Positions 6,153 to 13,726 of a stretch of DNA of 26,088 nucleotides are shown piece by piece. Position 1 is the first letter of the stretch. Every line of letters begins with the position of its first letter. The notes beneath the pieces were generated by a model that ran no database searches, was not told the origin of the DNA, and was given only the letters and a program-made list of their open reading frames with translations. This DNA comes from a virus. The position numbers were made by a program, and so were the translations under genes. The stretch spans positions 1-26,088 of the IMG/VR virus record IMGVR_UViG_3300042377_000135; one strand, 5' to 3'.

Positions 6153-7288
6153 GGCAACTTTCCTAGTACACTACAAGTGTCTTTTAATACATTATAAAAT
6201 TCGGGTAATGATTCACTAAACTTTTGTTTTCTATGCTCATCAATAGTTATTATATACTGAAATGCTTTTTCTAGCAAGTGTTGGTTATCCAAAGTATTCA
6301 TATAGTTTAATACTTGTATTGAATGTGGGTCAGTTAACTTGCTACACAAATATTCTTTTGTTTCTTTACTCAATGCATCTACGCTATAATAGTCTGGTCT
6401 AAACACCATACCAATGAATGGTTTGGGTAGTTCTTCAACACGACACCATTCAATAAACTCATCAACATAAAATACAGTAAAGATACTCATGGTATGAGAT
6501 ATACTTAACATAAGATTACTATTCTCTTTACGTTTTTGTTTATAGTGTTGTATGTTCTCATACACTTCTGACCATACACCTGGCCATCTAGTATATTCAT
6601 ATACTAGACCAGTACCGTCAATACTTAACTGCATGTTGATAGCTTTAAACTTACTCCATCGTTCCCAAAATCTTTCGTCGGGCATGATAGTACAGTTGGT
6701 TGTATAGTGTATAGTTATGTTCTTTGCGTTATGTTCTATCAGATAATCTAGGTATTCTAAATGTTCTTCAATGCCACTAACGAATGGTTCACCACCTGGC
6801 ATTTCAATCAATATTAAATCATCAGATACACTTTTTATATTCGTTAAAAAGTTTGGTTCTGCATAATATCTATTATGAGGCCAAGATTTAGTTTCGGGGA
6901 ATACTTTTTTAAGCTTATGTTCTTCAGTAAGCCATCTGCTACTTGCATAGCTTTTACACGTTCTACAAGCTAAGTTACATATGTTGCCAAATGGAACTGA
7001 AAGTACTTTAAATGAGTTTAAGTCAGGTTCAGTCTCATTAAATACCGTTACCCAATCTCGTTGGCGTTTAGATAATATACCGGAAGCTTCGTCTTGCCAA
7101 CATCTACTACAACCTTCAGGCTTTTTTCCGTCTAGGAAATCTTGTTGTAGTTGTTTACGTTCATCACTTGCTAAGAAATCAGGTAAGTTTTTTGCAAGCA
7201 TATTTTTATACTTACAACAAGGTCTAAAGTCTTGTTGAACTTCAATATCTAACCCTACCCAAGGGTAATAGCAAATGTGTTCATTCAT
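6149..7288 (-). CDS. Twitch-domain radical SAM protein (379 aa)
   Basis: CNLACRTC gives the SAM-cluster ligands C104, C108 and C111. An unusual N-terminal Cys-rich segment (C6, C24, C25, C60, C63; CYYPWVGLDIEVQQDFRPCC) resembles an auxiliary-cluster 'twitch/SPASM' element placed before the barrel, as in the twitch-domain radical SAM family common in marine phages and surface-polysaccharide clusters. The PGGEPF motif (GGE, binds the SAM amino group) follows at about residue 165. The reaction is unknown. The start overlaps the preceding stop by one base (TGATG). Confidence 0.75.
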   Translation of the reverse strand: MNEHICYYPWVGLDIEVQQDFRPCCKYKNMLAKNLPDFLASDERKQLQQDFLDGKKPEGCSRCWQDEASGILSKRQRDWVTVFNETEPDLNSFKVLSVPFGNICNLACRTCKSYASSRWLTEEHKLKKVFPETKSWPHNRYYAEPNFLTNIKSVSDDLILIEMPGGEPFVSGIEEHLEYLDYLIEHNAKNITIHYTTNCTIMPDERFWERWSKFKAINMQLSIDGTGLVYEYTRWPGVWSEVYENIQHYKQKRKENSNLMLSISHTMSIFTVFYVDEFIEWCRVEELPKPFIGMVFRPDYYSVDALSKETKEYLCSKLTDPHSIQVLNYMNTLDNQHLLEKAFQYIITIDEHRKQKFSESLPEFYNVLKDTCSVLGKLP

Positions 7289-7491
7289 CAGTTATTTAAC
7301 TGAAACTTTTTTAAGTATTTTTTTGCAATGGAATAATCTTCTACAAATGGCTCATCTAGCATCTTACGATATTCGATAATGATTTCCATAGCATAGGACC
7401 GATCTTCATCTTCTAAAGATTCCCACCAAACTGCTAGTTCTTCGGGTGTTTTGTTTAAAATGTATTGTAAGTTGTTGTAATCTCTGTTCAT
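7288..7491 (-). CDS. Small acidic phage protein (67 aa)
   Basis: MNRDYNNLQYILNKTPEELA, then WWESLEDEDRSYAMEIIIEY; helical and acidic. AGGAG lies upstream of the ATG, overlapping the stop of the preceding gene. The pattern is that of short hypotheticals of T4-like phages. Function unknown. Confidence 0.65.
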   Translation of the reverse strand: MNRDYNNLQYILNKTPEELAVWWESLEDEDRSYAMEIIIEYRKMLDEPFVEDYSIAKKYLKKFQLNN

Positions 7492-7492
7492 T

Positions 7493-7720
7493 TTATTCTC
7501 CTAGTTTTTCCCAAACGTATTCAGATTCTTTCATATATGCTATTGGTTGTAGCCAACCATTCTTTATAGCTTCCATAATCATAAGTTTATATTGTCTTGG
7601 GCAGTCATTGCTAATCTCAAATCCAGCACGTGGCGCCATAAGAAATCCATTATGAATATGAAAGTCAGGGTCATCCTGTCGTATTGTTTTAATAGTTTTG
7701 TCAGGCGTAGTAAAGGTCAT
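7493..7720 (-). CDS. Conserved small phage protein (75 aa)
   Basis: The core FHIHNGFLMAPRAGFEIS and CPRQYKLMIMEAIKNGWL matches a very conserved short protein of T4-like cyanophages (from memory; 'MAPRAGFEI' is diagnostic). No known activity. Its ATG overlaps the end of the AbrB-like gene, with which it is regularly associated here by 4-base overlap. Confidence 0.7.
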   Translation of the reverse strand: MTFTTPDKTIKTIRQDDPDFHIHNGFLMAPRAGFEISNDCPRQYKLMIMEAIKNGWLQPIAYMKESEYVWEKLGE

Positions 7721-8178
7721 TTTTCTTGGTCAGCTAATGTTGTGAAAAAGGTTTTAACTTTGGTATCATTATCCCAAGCTACAGTATAATCATTATCTTT
7801 ATCAGATAATACCAATGCCTCATCATATGTAACAACACGGTGACTGATAATCTGTTCCCCGATATACTCTTGGCTGAATTCCTTTGCCTTTTCCATTGTT
7901 ACTGTATCTAACGCCCATAATGTTTTGTCGTTGCCATAGTCGTCAGTGCCTACAGGTACCTCAATCATATAACGTTTACGGAAGGTATCAATAGATTCTA
8001 CAAGAACCCATTGTGTTTCTTTCTTAGTTAACATAAAACTTCCATCTCCATTATCTTTCCAAGTTAATGAATCACCTTCGACCCAACCCGTTTGTTCCAA
8101 CATATCCGGTGGAAACTCCAAAATAAAGTCGCCGGTATCAGGATCTTCCTGTAATTCAACTGTCCAGCTAGTTTTCAT
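7717..8178 (-). CDS. AbrB/SpoVT-like swapped-hairpin protein (153 aa)
   Basis: Residues ~15-52 (FPPDMLEQTGWVEGDSLTW followed by DNGDGSFMLTKK) match the swapped-hairpin AbrB/MraZ-type fold: 'P.ML...GW.EGD.L.W.D.GDGS..L'. This fold usually binds DNA as a dimer. The C-terminal ~100 residues (TQWVLVESIDTFRKRYMIEV, AKEFSQEYIGEQIISHRVVT) are a phage-typical extension of unknown fold. Likely a transcription or DNA-associated factor, though the binding loops are acidic, so DNA binding is uncertain. It overlaps the exonuclease gene by 4 bases and is transcribed with it. Confidence 0.65.
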   Translation of the reverse strand: MKTSWTVELQEDPDTGDFILEFPPDMLEQTGWVEGDSLTWKDNGDGSFMLTKKETQWVLVESIDTFRKRYMIEVPVGTDDYGNDKTLWALDTVTMEKAKEFSQEYIGEQIISHRVVTYDEALVLSDKDNDYTVAWDNDTKVKTFFTTLADQEK

Positions 8179-9173
8179 ACTAAACTCCCTTGATAAGGAC
8201 TATTCAACCATTTTGCATATGTTTCAGCTTGCTCACTAATCTTAGTCAGCTCATACTTACCGCAGAACTTCATAAAGTGAATGCCAACCTGAGGGATAGT
8301 CGTAGTACGAACACCCTCTTTAATACGTGCATCAACCAAGTCTTTGATTTCTTGGGGTTGTGCAGTCAGGTCAATAAGTACACGATTACGTTCATAGTCA
8401 TCTTTTACCCTATGCTCAACTTCATTGTGGTCTACCCAGCGTTGCAACATCATGTTGTTCCAATGAAAGCCTTGCTTATTTCTATCAGCATAAGCCTCAG
8501 TTAGTCCAACTTTGTTCTTACTACCTTTCTCACGTACCCCGGGATAAGCAGAAAATACATTGTCAGAACTATCACCACGCATACACTTCATAAAAAGATG
8601 CCATTGCGGGTCACCTAACAGTTTGGGTTCTTTAGTTTTCTTATCTTTAACAATCTTACCCTTGTCATCAAAATAACCGTCAAGTGTAATCAGTTGATTA
8701 GACACCCCATTATATTGCTTGACATTTTCATTGATAAGTTGAACATAGTCGGTATCGCTTGAAATGATAAAATGCTCATCGGTCGGATGTAAGTGAATAA
8801 AACGGGCAATCATGTCGTCAGCTTCAGCCCGTTCATGTCTGAGTACTGATACGTTTGTTTTTTCTTTTAGAAATGTAGTGAACTTTTCATAAGTATCCCA
8901 AAACATTTCATTTTCTTCACGTTCTGTTTCAGTTTGTGATAGCGCATCAACCACACGATTTTTCTTGTAGGGCTCATAATGATCCTTACGCCAGCTACGA
9001 CCTTCTAAGCAGAATACAACGTGATCGATTCCAAACTTGCGAACGATTTGATTAGTACTTGCTAGTGTTAAGTGAAGTGCCATGCCGATCTTTTCCCATG
9101 TATCACTATTACGTGATGCAATGTGACGGGCACGGAAGAATGTGTTAGCAGTATCAATGAGTGCGTATTTCAT
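8175..9173 (-). CDS. 5'-3' exonuclease, T4 RNase H/FEN family (332 aa)
   Basis: Removes RNA primers and 5' flaps during replication. Acidic metal-binding residues of the FEN fold are in order: LIDTANTFFRA (D7), FCLEGRSWRKDHYEPYKKNR (FEN helical-arch type Lys/Arg run), ERAEADDMIA, SSDTDYVQL, and RGDSSDNVFSAYPGV, the helix-hairpin region with GDxSDN. The length suits T4 RNase H (305 aa). It is the first gene downstream of a perfect consensus promoter (9203-9231). No Shine-Dalgarno is visible in its AT-rich leader. The gene name rnh would fit the T4 analogue, but I leave the symbol open. Confidence 0.9.
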   Translation of the reverse strand: MKYALIDTANTFFRARHIASRNSDTWEKIGMALHLTLASTNQIVRKFGIDHVVFCLEGRSWRKDHYEPYKKNRVVDALSQTETEREENEMFWDTYEKFTTFLKEKTNVSVLRHERAEADDMIARFIHLHPTDEHFIISSDTDYVQLINENVKQYNGVSNQLITLDGYFDDKGKIVKDKKTKEPKLLGDPQWHLFMKCMRGDSSDNVFSAYPGVREKGSKNKVGLTEAYADRNKQGFHWNNMMLQRWVDHNEVEHRVKDDYERNRVLIDLTAQPQEIKDLVDARIKEGVRTTTIPQVGIHFMKFCGKYELTKISEQAETYAKWLNSPYQGSLV

Positions 9174-9202
9174 ATGTATAAAGGTAATGTTAATATGTAT
9201 AT

Positions 9203-9231
9203 ATTATACACTATGTTTGATTTATTGTCAA
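9203..9231 (-). promoter_or_regulatory. Perfect consensus sigma70 promoter (TTGACA-17-TATAAT)
   Basis: TTGACA at 9226-9231 and TATAAT at 9203-9208 with a 17-base spacer, upstream of the exonuclease ATG (9171-9173). The -35 overlaps the TGA stop of the upstream gene. It would be recognised by host RNA polymerase without phage factors, so it is an early promoter. Confidence 0.9.
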
Positions 9232-9638
9232 CTAACTTCTGTACGACCGTCACCTAAGTTTTTAGTACGGACCATACGTAAGTCACGGTTTGTAGGATCA
9301 GCTTGTTGTTGCTCATAGACCTCGAGCGCAATATTTCTGCAAATTGTTTGAAACCAACGATCCACCAACACATTGTCTGTGTCACTATCTTTTTGTTTGT
9401 AACCTGCACGAATCAGATTTAAAATGAACTTTTCATTCCAATCAAGTTCAAACGCACCATTGTTAACATCATTGGGATCAAGCTCCATACTCAGTATGTT
9501 GATGTACGGCTCACCTGCTGCCGTTGCTTTTTCTTTAGCAGTAAGTTCGGGTGCAACTTTCTTTTCCTTAACCTTTTTAGGTTCAGGTTCAGATTTAACT
9601 TCTGGCTTCTTAAATAAGTTTTTTATTTTTTCAAACAT
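9228..9638 (-). CDS. Conserved hypothetical phage protein (136 aa)
   Basis: A Lys/Glu-rich disordered N-terminus (MFEKIKNLFKKPEVKSEPEP) leads to a folded part with PYINILSMELDPNDVNNGAF, ELDWNEKFILNLIRAGY and VDRWFQTICRNIALEVYEQQ. The 'DP.D...G.FELDWN..F...L...GY' pattern recalls a hypothetical of T4-like marine phages (from memory). It overlaps uvdE by 16 bases and belongs to its operon. Function unknown. Confidence 0.7.
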   Translation of the reverse strand: MFEKIKNLFKKPEVKSEPEPKKVKEKKVAPELTAKEKATAAGEPYINILSMELDPNDVNNGAFELDWNEKFILNLIRAGYKQKDSDTDNVLVDRWFQTICRNIALEVYEQQQADPTNRDLRMVRTKNLGDGRTEVS

Positions 9639-10654
9639 TTGTATCTTTCGTGTAGTTTAAAGCTGGCAAGATTTTTTGCCTTCGATTCGCACATCATATC
9701 AAAGTTATCGATAAATGTCAATGCCCAATCGTTCACTGCTTCGTTCCAATAGTAATCACTATGTGCCCGAAGCTTCTGTTTACTGTATCCCGCTTCAATC
9801 AACGCACCATGAGAGGGTAACTGTGATCCGGAATGTCCGACAAGTACATCTTCACGGCTGACGGAGTAATGTAAAGTAGGCCGAACACCACGCCAACTAT
9901 CAATGACCATTTTAACACGGTCGTCAGAAGGTTCGATGTATTCTCCTTCACGTATCCAATTATGGTGTATGTCCATGACCGTAGGTACGAGGTCAGATAA
10001 TGATAAGCAGTCAGTAAGTCCATGTGTGTATTCCTCATTTTCTAGTGTTAGTGTGTTTCTTGCTTCGGGGCTGAGTCTTCCGTAAACATCTCTGATTCCT
10101 TGTGGGCCTCTACGCCCAGATATGTGTATATTAATCTTAAAATCCTGGAAATTTCTACCGAACCCCATCCATCTGGCCATATCTGCATGATATTCAAACT
10201 CCTCTATACTCTTATTTACTACCTCATCACGGTCGCTTGCTAAAACTACAAATTGATCGGGATGAAATGAAAGACGTACATCATTTGCTCTAGCTGTCTC
10301 ACCGATGGGTGCAAACCATCGTTGTAAACTATTTTGTACATCAGTACTTTGCCAAAATTCTTTGTATCCATCCATAGTATAAAAACTAAGCATATCACTA
10401 GTAAGACGAACCATACGCAATTCGGGTTCTAATGTAGCAACACGCTTAACCAATGCGTGAGTATTCATAATATTGCGTTTAGCAACATCCATAATCTTTT
10501 CTTCCACTACACTACGGTTATTACGTTTTGCCCATGCTTGAGTAGTGCCACCCGTGTTAAGACCTTCGGCTGAAACAATCTCACCTTTGTGATTGATTTC
10601 TGCCCATTTACAAGCAAAACCAATGCGTTTAATGTTAGTGTCAAAAGAGTGCAT
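9623..10654 (-). CDS. uvsE: UV damage endonuclease UvdE/UvsE family (343 aa)
   Basis: TIM-barrel endonuclease that nicks 5' of UV photoproducts and other lesions, using a cluster of metal ions. The family signatures appear in order: RIGFACKW (start), RLSFHPDQFVVL, INIHISGRRG, LTLENEEY, TVMDIHHNWI, LHYSVS and LRAHSDYYWN. The His, Glu and Asp ligands expected from Thermus UVDE all have counterparts. Length is slightly above bacterial members (~300 aa). A phage copy fits sunlit-water viruses. The start ATG (10652-10654) has only a weak GGA upstream. Promoter at 10685-10713. Confidence 0.88.
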   Translation of the reverse strand: MHSFDTNIKRIGFACKWAEINHKGEIVSAEGLNTGGTTQAWAKRNNRSVVEEKIMDVAKRNIMNTHALVKRVATLEPELRMVRLTSDMLSFYTMDGYKEFWQSTDVQNSLQRWFAPIGETARANDVRLSFHPDQFVVLASDRDEVVNKSIEEFEYHADMARWMGFGRNFQDFKINIHISGRRGPQGIRDVYGRLSPEARNTLTLENEEYTHGLTDCLSLSDLVPTVMDIHHNWIREGEYIEPSDDRVKMVIDSWRGVRPTLHYSVSREDVLVGHSGSQLPSHGALIEAGYSKQKLRAHSDYYWNEAVNDWALTFIDNFDMMCESKAKNLASFKLHERYKCLKK

Positions 10655-10667
10655 AGAAGTCCAAAGT

Positions 10668-10675
10668 GATAAATA
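10668..10675 (+). promoter_or_regulatory. Possible late promoter (GATAAATA) of the plus operon
   Basis: GATAAATA 57 bases before the ATG at 10732, on the plus strand. It drives genes for products that should be packaged in the head, which in T4 are late. The minus-strand uvdE promoter lies in the same divergent gap. Confidence 0.5.
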
Positions 10676-10684
10676 ATAAGATAT

Positions 10685-10713
10685 AGTGTAACATATTTAC
10701 GCAATAAAGTCAA
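10685..10713 (-). promoter_or_regulatory. Sigma70-like promoter of uvdE (TTGACT-17-TACACT, extended -10)
   Basis: TTGACT at 10708-10713, 17 bases, TACACT at 10685-10690, with TG one base upstream of the -10 (ATGTTACACT). It reads toward UvdE, whose start is 31 bases further on. Confidence 0.7.
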
Positions 10714-10731
10714 CTATTTACGGATATCATT

Positions 10732-11148
10732 ATGAAAATTACTGAAGTTATTACCGAAGCCGCAAACCCAGCACAACAAGCCGCTATTGCTATTGCTAAA
10801 AAGAAAGAGCAAGGAATAGATGAGGATTGGAACAAGGTCAACAGGAAAGACAAAACGTCCGGTATGAGCCGTAAGGCGGTAAAAGCATATCGTAGAGAAA
10901 ATCCAGGTAGCAAATTGCAAACAGCAGTTACTACCAAACCTAGTAAATTAAAGCCTGGATCAAAAGCTGCCAAACGCCGCAAGAGTTTCTGTGCTCGTAT
11001 GAGTGGCAACAAAGGTCCTATGAAAAAGCCTAATGGTAAACCTACTCCCAAAGCATTAGCACTACGCAGATGGAATTGCGAGAGTGTAGAGCAAATGGAA
11101 GAATTAGTAATGCTAGCTGAACAATATATTAGAAACCTTAAGAAATAA
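10732..11148 (+). CDS. Basic DUF6321-like protein with capsid-targeting-like N-terminus (138 aa)
   Basis: Residues 1-10 MKITEVITEA resemble the T4 internal-protein capsid-targeting sequence (M-K-x-x-x-E-F-I-x-E-A), with a predicted prohead-protease cut after ITE. Residues ~29-90 (DEDWNKVNRKDKTSGMSRKA, AYRRENPGSKLQTAVTTKPS, KPGSKAAKRRKSFCARMSG) form a Lys/Arg-rich domain seen in many marine phages that I associate with DUF6321. RRWNC follows, then a helical tail. The high positive charge suggests DNA contact inside the head. First gene of the plus operon; only a weak GGA ribosome site. A role in head assembly or DNA ejection is inferred. Confidence 0.75.
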   Translation: MKITEVITEAANPAQQAAIAIAKKKEQGIDEDWNKVNRKDKTSGMSRKAVKAYRRENPGSKLQTAVTTKPSKLKPGSKAAKRRKSFCARMSGNKGPMKKPNGKPTPKALALRRWNCESVEQMEELVMLAEQYIRNLKK

Positions 11149-11149
11149 C

Positions 11150-11827
11150 GTGCGAGCAAACGAATTCATTAGTGAAGCTATTAACCGTAGAGACCTGCTT
11201 AAAGGTGTAGCAGGCGCTGCCGCATTAGGTGCTACCGGTTTAGCTAAAGCAGGTGAATATCAAGATTTAGAAACTATAAAAAAAGAACCTGACGTTTGGA
11301 TGCCTAGATTTGAACAACTGCAACAACGCAGTAATGGTATGCTGGGTAAGTTAATGCGAGCTGCCGGACCAGAATGGGCACAAAGACTGAAGGGTGCAAA
11401 AGTTATTGTTATGTCAAATGACCAATGGGTTCAAGGAAATGCTGGCAATCGTACTGTCAGTCTTGACCTAACTGTGTTTTGGGATGCTCCTGACTCCACA
11501 CTAGCATTTGCTATAGCACACGAACTGGGACACATTGCCCTAGCACACAATGACCAGCCAGATCCTAAGAAAGCACGTCAGGAAGAAATGGATGCTGACG
11601 ACTTTGCTATTAAGTTATGCAGGGCTTTGGGTTACAACAAAGTTGAGATGTTCAAGTTCTTGCATCAAAAACAATCTGATTACGACTTTTATAATAGTAT
11701 AACTAAACTACCTAATAGCAGTCATCCTAGTTATGACCAACGTATCAATCGTGCAGATCAAAAAGGATTTCAGTTATCAAAAGGTGGTGTTAAACAAATG
11801 AATACGCTAATGACACACTTAGCTTAA
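11150..11827 (+). CDS. M48-like zinc metallopeptidase with capsid-targeting and Tat-like N-terminus (225 aa)
   Basis: Start is GTG one base after the preceding TAA, so it is probably coupled. MRANEFISEA (1-10) matches the capsid-targeting pattern with a predicted cut after ISE. NRRDLLKG plus a hydrophobic Ala/Gly stretch to AKA (12-34) is a Tat-type signal peptide. The catalytic site is HELGH (H124, E125, H128), with EEMDADDFA (about 145-152) supplying the third ligand, as in M48-like peptidases. Substrate unknown; cell-wall or host-protein attack is possible. Its TAA overlaps the convergent methylase stop (TTAA), and the operon terminator follows at 11845. Confidence 0.8.
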   Translation: MRANEFISEAINRRDLLKGVAGAAALGATGLAKAGEYQDLETIKKEPDVWMPRFEQLQQRSNGMLGKLMRAAGPEWAQRLKGAKVIVMSNDQWVQGNAGNRTVSLDLTVFWDAPDSTLAFAIAHELGHIALAHNDQPDPKKARQEEMDADDFAIKLCRALGYNKVEMFKFLHQKQSDYDFYNSITKLPNSSHPSYDQRINRADQKGFQLSKGGVKQMNTLMTHLA

Positions 11828-12810
11828 GCTGTCTCAAACATTGCAGGATCCAACTCAAGGGATCCTTTTTTTACCTTCTTCTCGGCTTTAACTGTCTTAG
11901 TTATTGTACAGTTCATTGCAGTAATCATTGGGCTATATAACAGTATCTCTCTTGCCACTGTAGCAGTCTGACTAGTTATCTTACCATCACTATCCTTGTT
12001 CTGCTTACGTCTTCCTGCAGTATAAGTTACATCATAATAACTGATAGATAGTTGACCTTGATTGTCGGTATAAAAAGTATCACCTGCATCACGGTTACAA
12101 TACATAACAAGATTGCCAGCTAAGTCAGATTGTTTACAAAAGTCCATTAGTTGTATATGTTGATTGTCATCGAACACCTGACTATAACTAGTGAAACTAT
12201 CTCTATAAGGTGGGTCAAAGAAGAACAATGCTTTGCCTTCAATATGCTTAGTACAAGCACTCCAGTCACCACAAAAGATATCAACCTTTTGTAAGAAGTT
12301 GTGCCATTCAATCACGTTTTGCTTGTCATAGCATGATGTAGTTTGAGTTAATAAACCACAAGGTGTAGCATATCTACCTTTACTAGCTTGAGTAGTTTGC
12401 CAAATACCATTAAAGCCAGTCTTCATTAAGAAATACAATGTAGCCGACTCAGTAGTTTTATTCCACTGAGAGTAGTTAGTTGTATATTCTGTACGTAGAT
12501 TGTAATAGAATGTTTTACGATCCACTTTACTTAGTGGCAAGTATTGAGATTCTAATGTATCCATTCTTGCGATAAAGTTAAGGTGATCTGTTTTGATAGC
12601 AGTATAGATGCCTACAATCTCAGGGTTAATATCGTTCATAATGAACTTCTTAACTGTGGGATTATTTTCGTAGATATGAATCATCATAGCACCACCACCG
12701 AAGAAGGGTTCTACAAAAGTGTCATAACCTGAGTATGGGATGCCGGGGTCAAGCTGGTACTTAGGTATCATCTTATTCTTGCCACCGGCCCAGATGTATA
12801 AAGGTTTCAT
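11824..12810 (-). CDS. D12-class DNA adenine methyltransferase, Dam-like (328 aa)
   Basis: N6-adenine methylase. MKPLYIWAGGKNKMI is the class signature at the N-terminus (WAGGK), FVEPFFGGGAM is the SAM-binding motif I, and LFFFDPPYRD is catalytic motif IV (DPPY). Order FxG - target domain - DPPY matches the D12 (alpha) class that includes T4 and host Dam, which usually methylate GATC, but the site cannot be read from sequence. Length is larger than T4 Dam (259 aa), owing to a C-terminal Lys-rich tail partly dictated by the embedded terminator. It directly follows a putative nuclease gene and shares its promoter. Confidence 0.88.
   Translation of the reverse strand: MKPLYIWAGGKNKMIPKYQLDPGIPYSGYDTFVEPFFGGGAMMIHIYENNPTVKKFIMNDINPEIVGIYTAIKTDHLNFIARMDTLESQYLPLSKVDRKTFYYNLRTEYTTNYSQWNKTTESATLYFLMKTGFNGIWQTTQASKGRYATPCGLLTQTTSCYDKQNVIEWHNFLQKVDIFCGDWSACTKHIEGKALFFFDPPYRDSFTSYSQVFDDNQHIQLMDFCKQSDLAGNLVMYCNRDAGDTFYTDNQGQLSISYYDVTYTAGRRKQNKDSDGKITSQTATVAREILLYSPMITAMNCTITKTVKAEKKVKKGSLELDPAMFETA
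11845..11872 (+). terminator. Rho-independent terminator inside the convergent methylase gene
   Basis: AGGATCC (11845-11851), 8-base loop, GGATCCT (11860-11866), then a run of seven T (11866-11872) on the plus strand. It lies 18 bases after the stop of the metallopeptidase. The same bases encode residues VKKGSLELDP near the methylase C-terminus. On the minus strand the hairpin is preceded, not followed, by the homopolymer, so it terminates only plus transcripts. Confidence 0.85.
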
Positions 12811-12811
12811 A

Positions 12812-13726
12812 TTATATACTTATGTTTACATAGCCATCAGAAATTGCTTGAGAATCATGACCACGCTCACTCTTCCAGTCAAACTTCAATTTAGAAAATA
12901 ATGATAAGTCATCAGTATCTGCAATGTTTACCATCTTCATTTTATCTTGGTCAATGATAACTAAACTATCCCAGTTATCAACTTCTTTGTACCATGCCAA
13001 TACTGATTTTCCTATTGTTCTATAAAAATCATCTGCTGATCTTTTAGTTAATAATTCACTAACCAATGTAGTAACATCACGGCCCGGATATAGTTGCGTA
13101 AAATATGTTAACAATATTTCTTTTTTGTTAGTGTTAGTGTCAAACCATGATAACCATTTACTAAAACACTGACCTTTTGTTCTTTTAGTTTCTTTTGTTG
13201 GACCTGCCCTATGGCCCTCAAAAACTGTTAAATTTAGTTGGTCTTGTACACGTACTGCGTTGGCCAATGGCTTAAGACTTGCCCCGTTGTTTTTTAACTC
13301 CCGAATACCACCGGCTACTTTGCCGTCACCTTTACCCCCAGTACGCTCAAAGGTCCAACCTTGAATAACTAATGCAAGGTATAGTTCACCGACACCTAAA
13401 CCTTTGCCTTTAAATCCAACTAAAGCCGGCAATAGACGTTGCCAAGTTTTGTTGTTTTTCAATGCTTCTGGATATAAATCTTCAAACTTGAGAATAAACG
13501 TAGTATTAAACTTTTCACCACCTATCAAGTTATCTTCATTAAGAAGAATGTCAAGCATCTCATGACCATCTCCGCATTTACAGTGTTCAGTCCATGCAAA
13601 TGCCATAAAGTATTTACACCACGCCTTGAGTCCGATTTTTTTACTAGGCATCATCTTACGCTTAGTAAGAAGAAAGTTAACCTTTTTTTCAAAATCAGCA
13701 ATATTCATGTTGTTCATATTATTCAT
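12812..13726 (-). CDS. Putative PD-(D/E)XK-type nuclease next to a DNA methylase (304 aa)
   Basis: Family not recognised with certainty. Around residues 114-145 the sequence GELYLALVIQ, GGKGDGKVAGG, IRELKNN gives E114, D134 and E143-x-K145, the spacing of the PD-(D/E)XK nuclease core (E, D, ExK). Its partner gene, one base away, is an adenine methylase, so a restriction-type endonuclease is a reasonable guess. Against it: other marine-phage proteins with a similar 'GE...KGD....ELK' stretch are annotated only as hypothetical. Start chosen at ATG 13724-13726 (MNNMNNMNIADF); it overlaps the upstream stop; 13717 and 13708 are alternatives. Its frame is also open upstream to 13780, but that part overlaps the upstream gene. 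Confidence 0.55.
   Translation of the reverse strand: MNNMNNMNIADFEKKVNFLLTKRKMMPSKKIGLKAWCKYFMAFAWTEHCKCGDGHEMLDILLNEDNLIGGEKFNTTFILKFEDLYPEALKNNKTWQRLLPALVGFKGKGLGVGELYLALVIQGWTFERTGGKGDGKVAGGIRELKNNGASLKPLANAVRVQDQLNLTVFEGHRAGPTKETKRTKGQCFSKWLSWFDTNTNKKEILLTYFTQLYPGRDVTTLVSELLTKRSADDFYRTIGKSVLAWYKEVDNWDSLVIIDQDKMKMVNIADTDDLSLFSKLKFDWKSERGHDSQAISDGYVNISI

Noticed and set aside
10710-11159. Long minus-strand frame under the DUF6321-like gene
   Set aside because: Antisense shadow; the plus-strand protein has recognisable family segments and a promoter.
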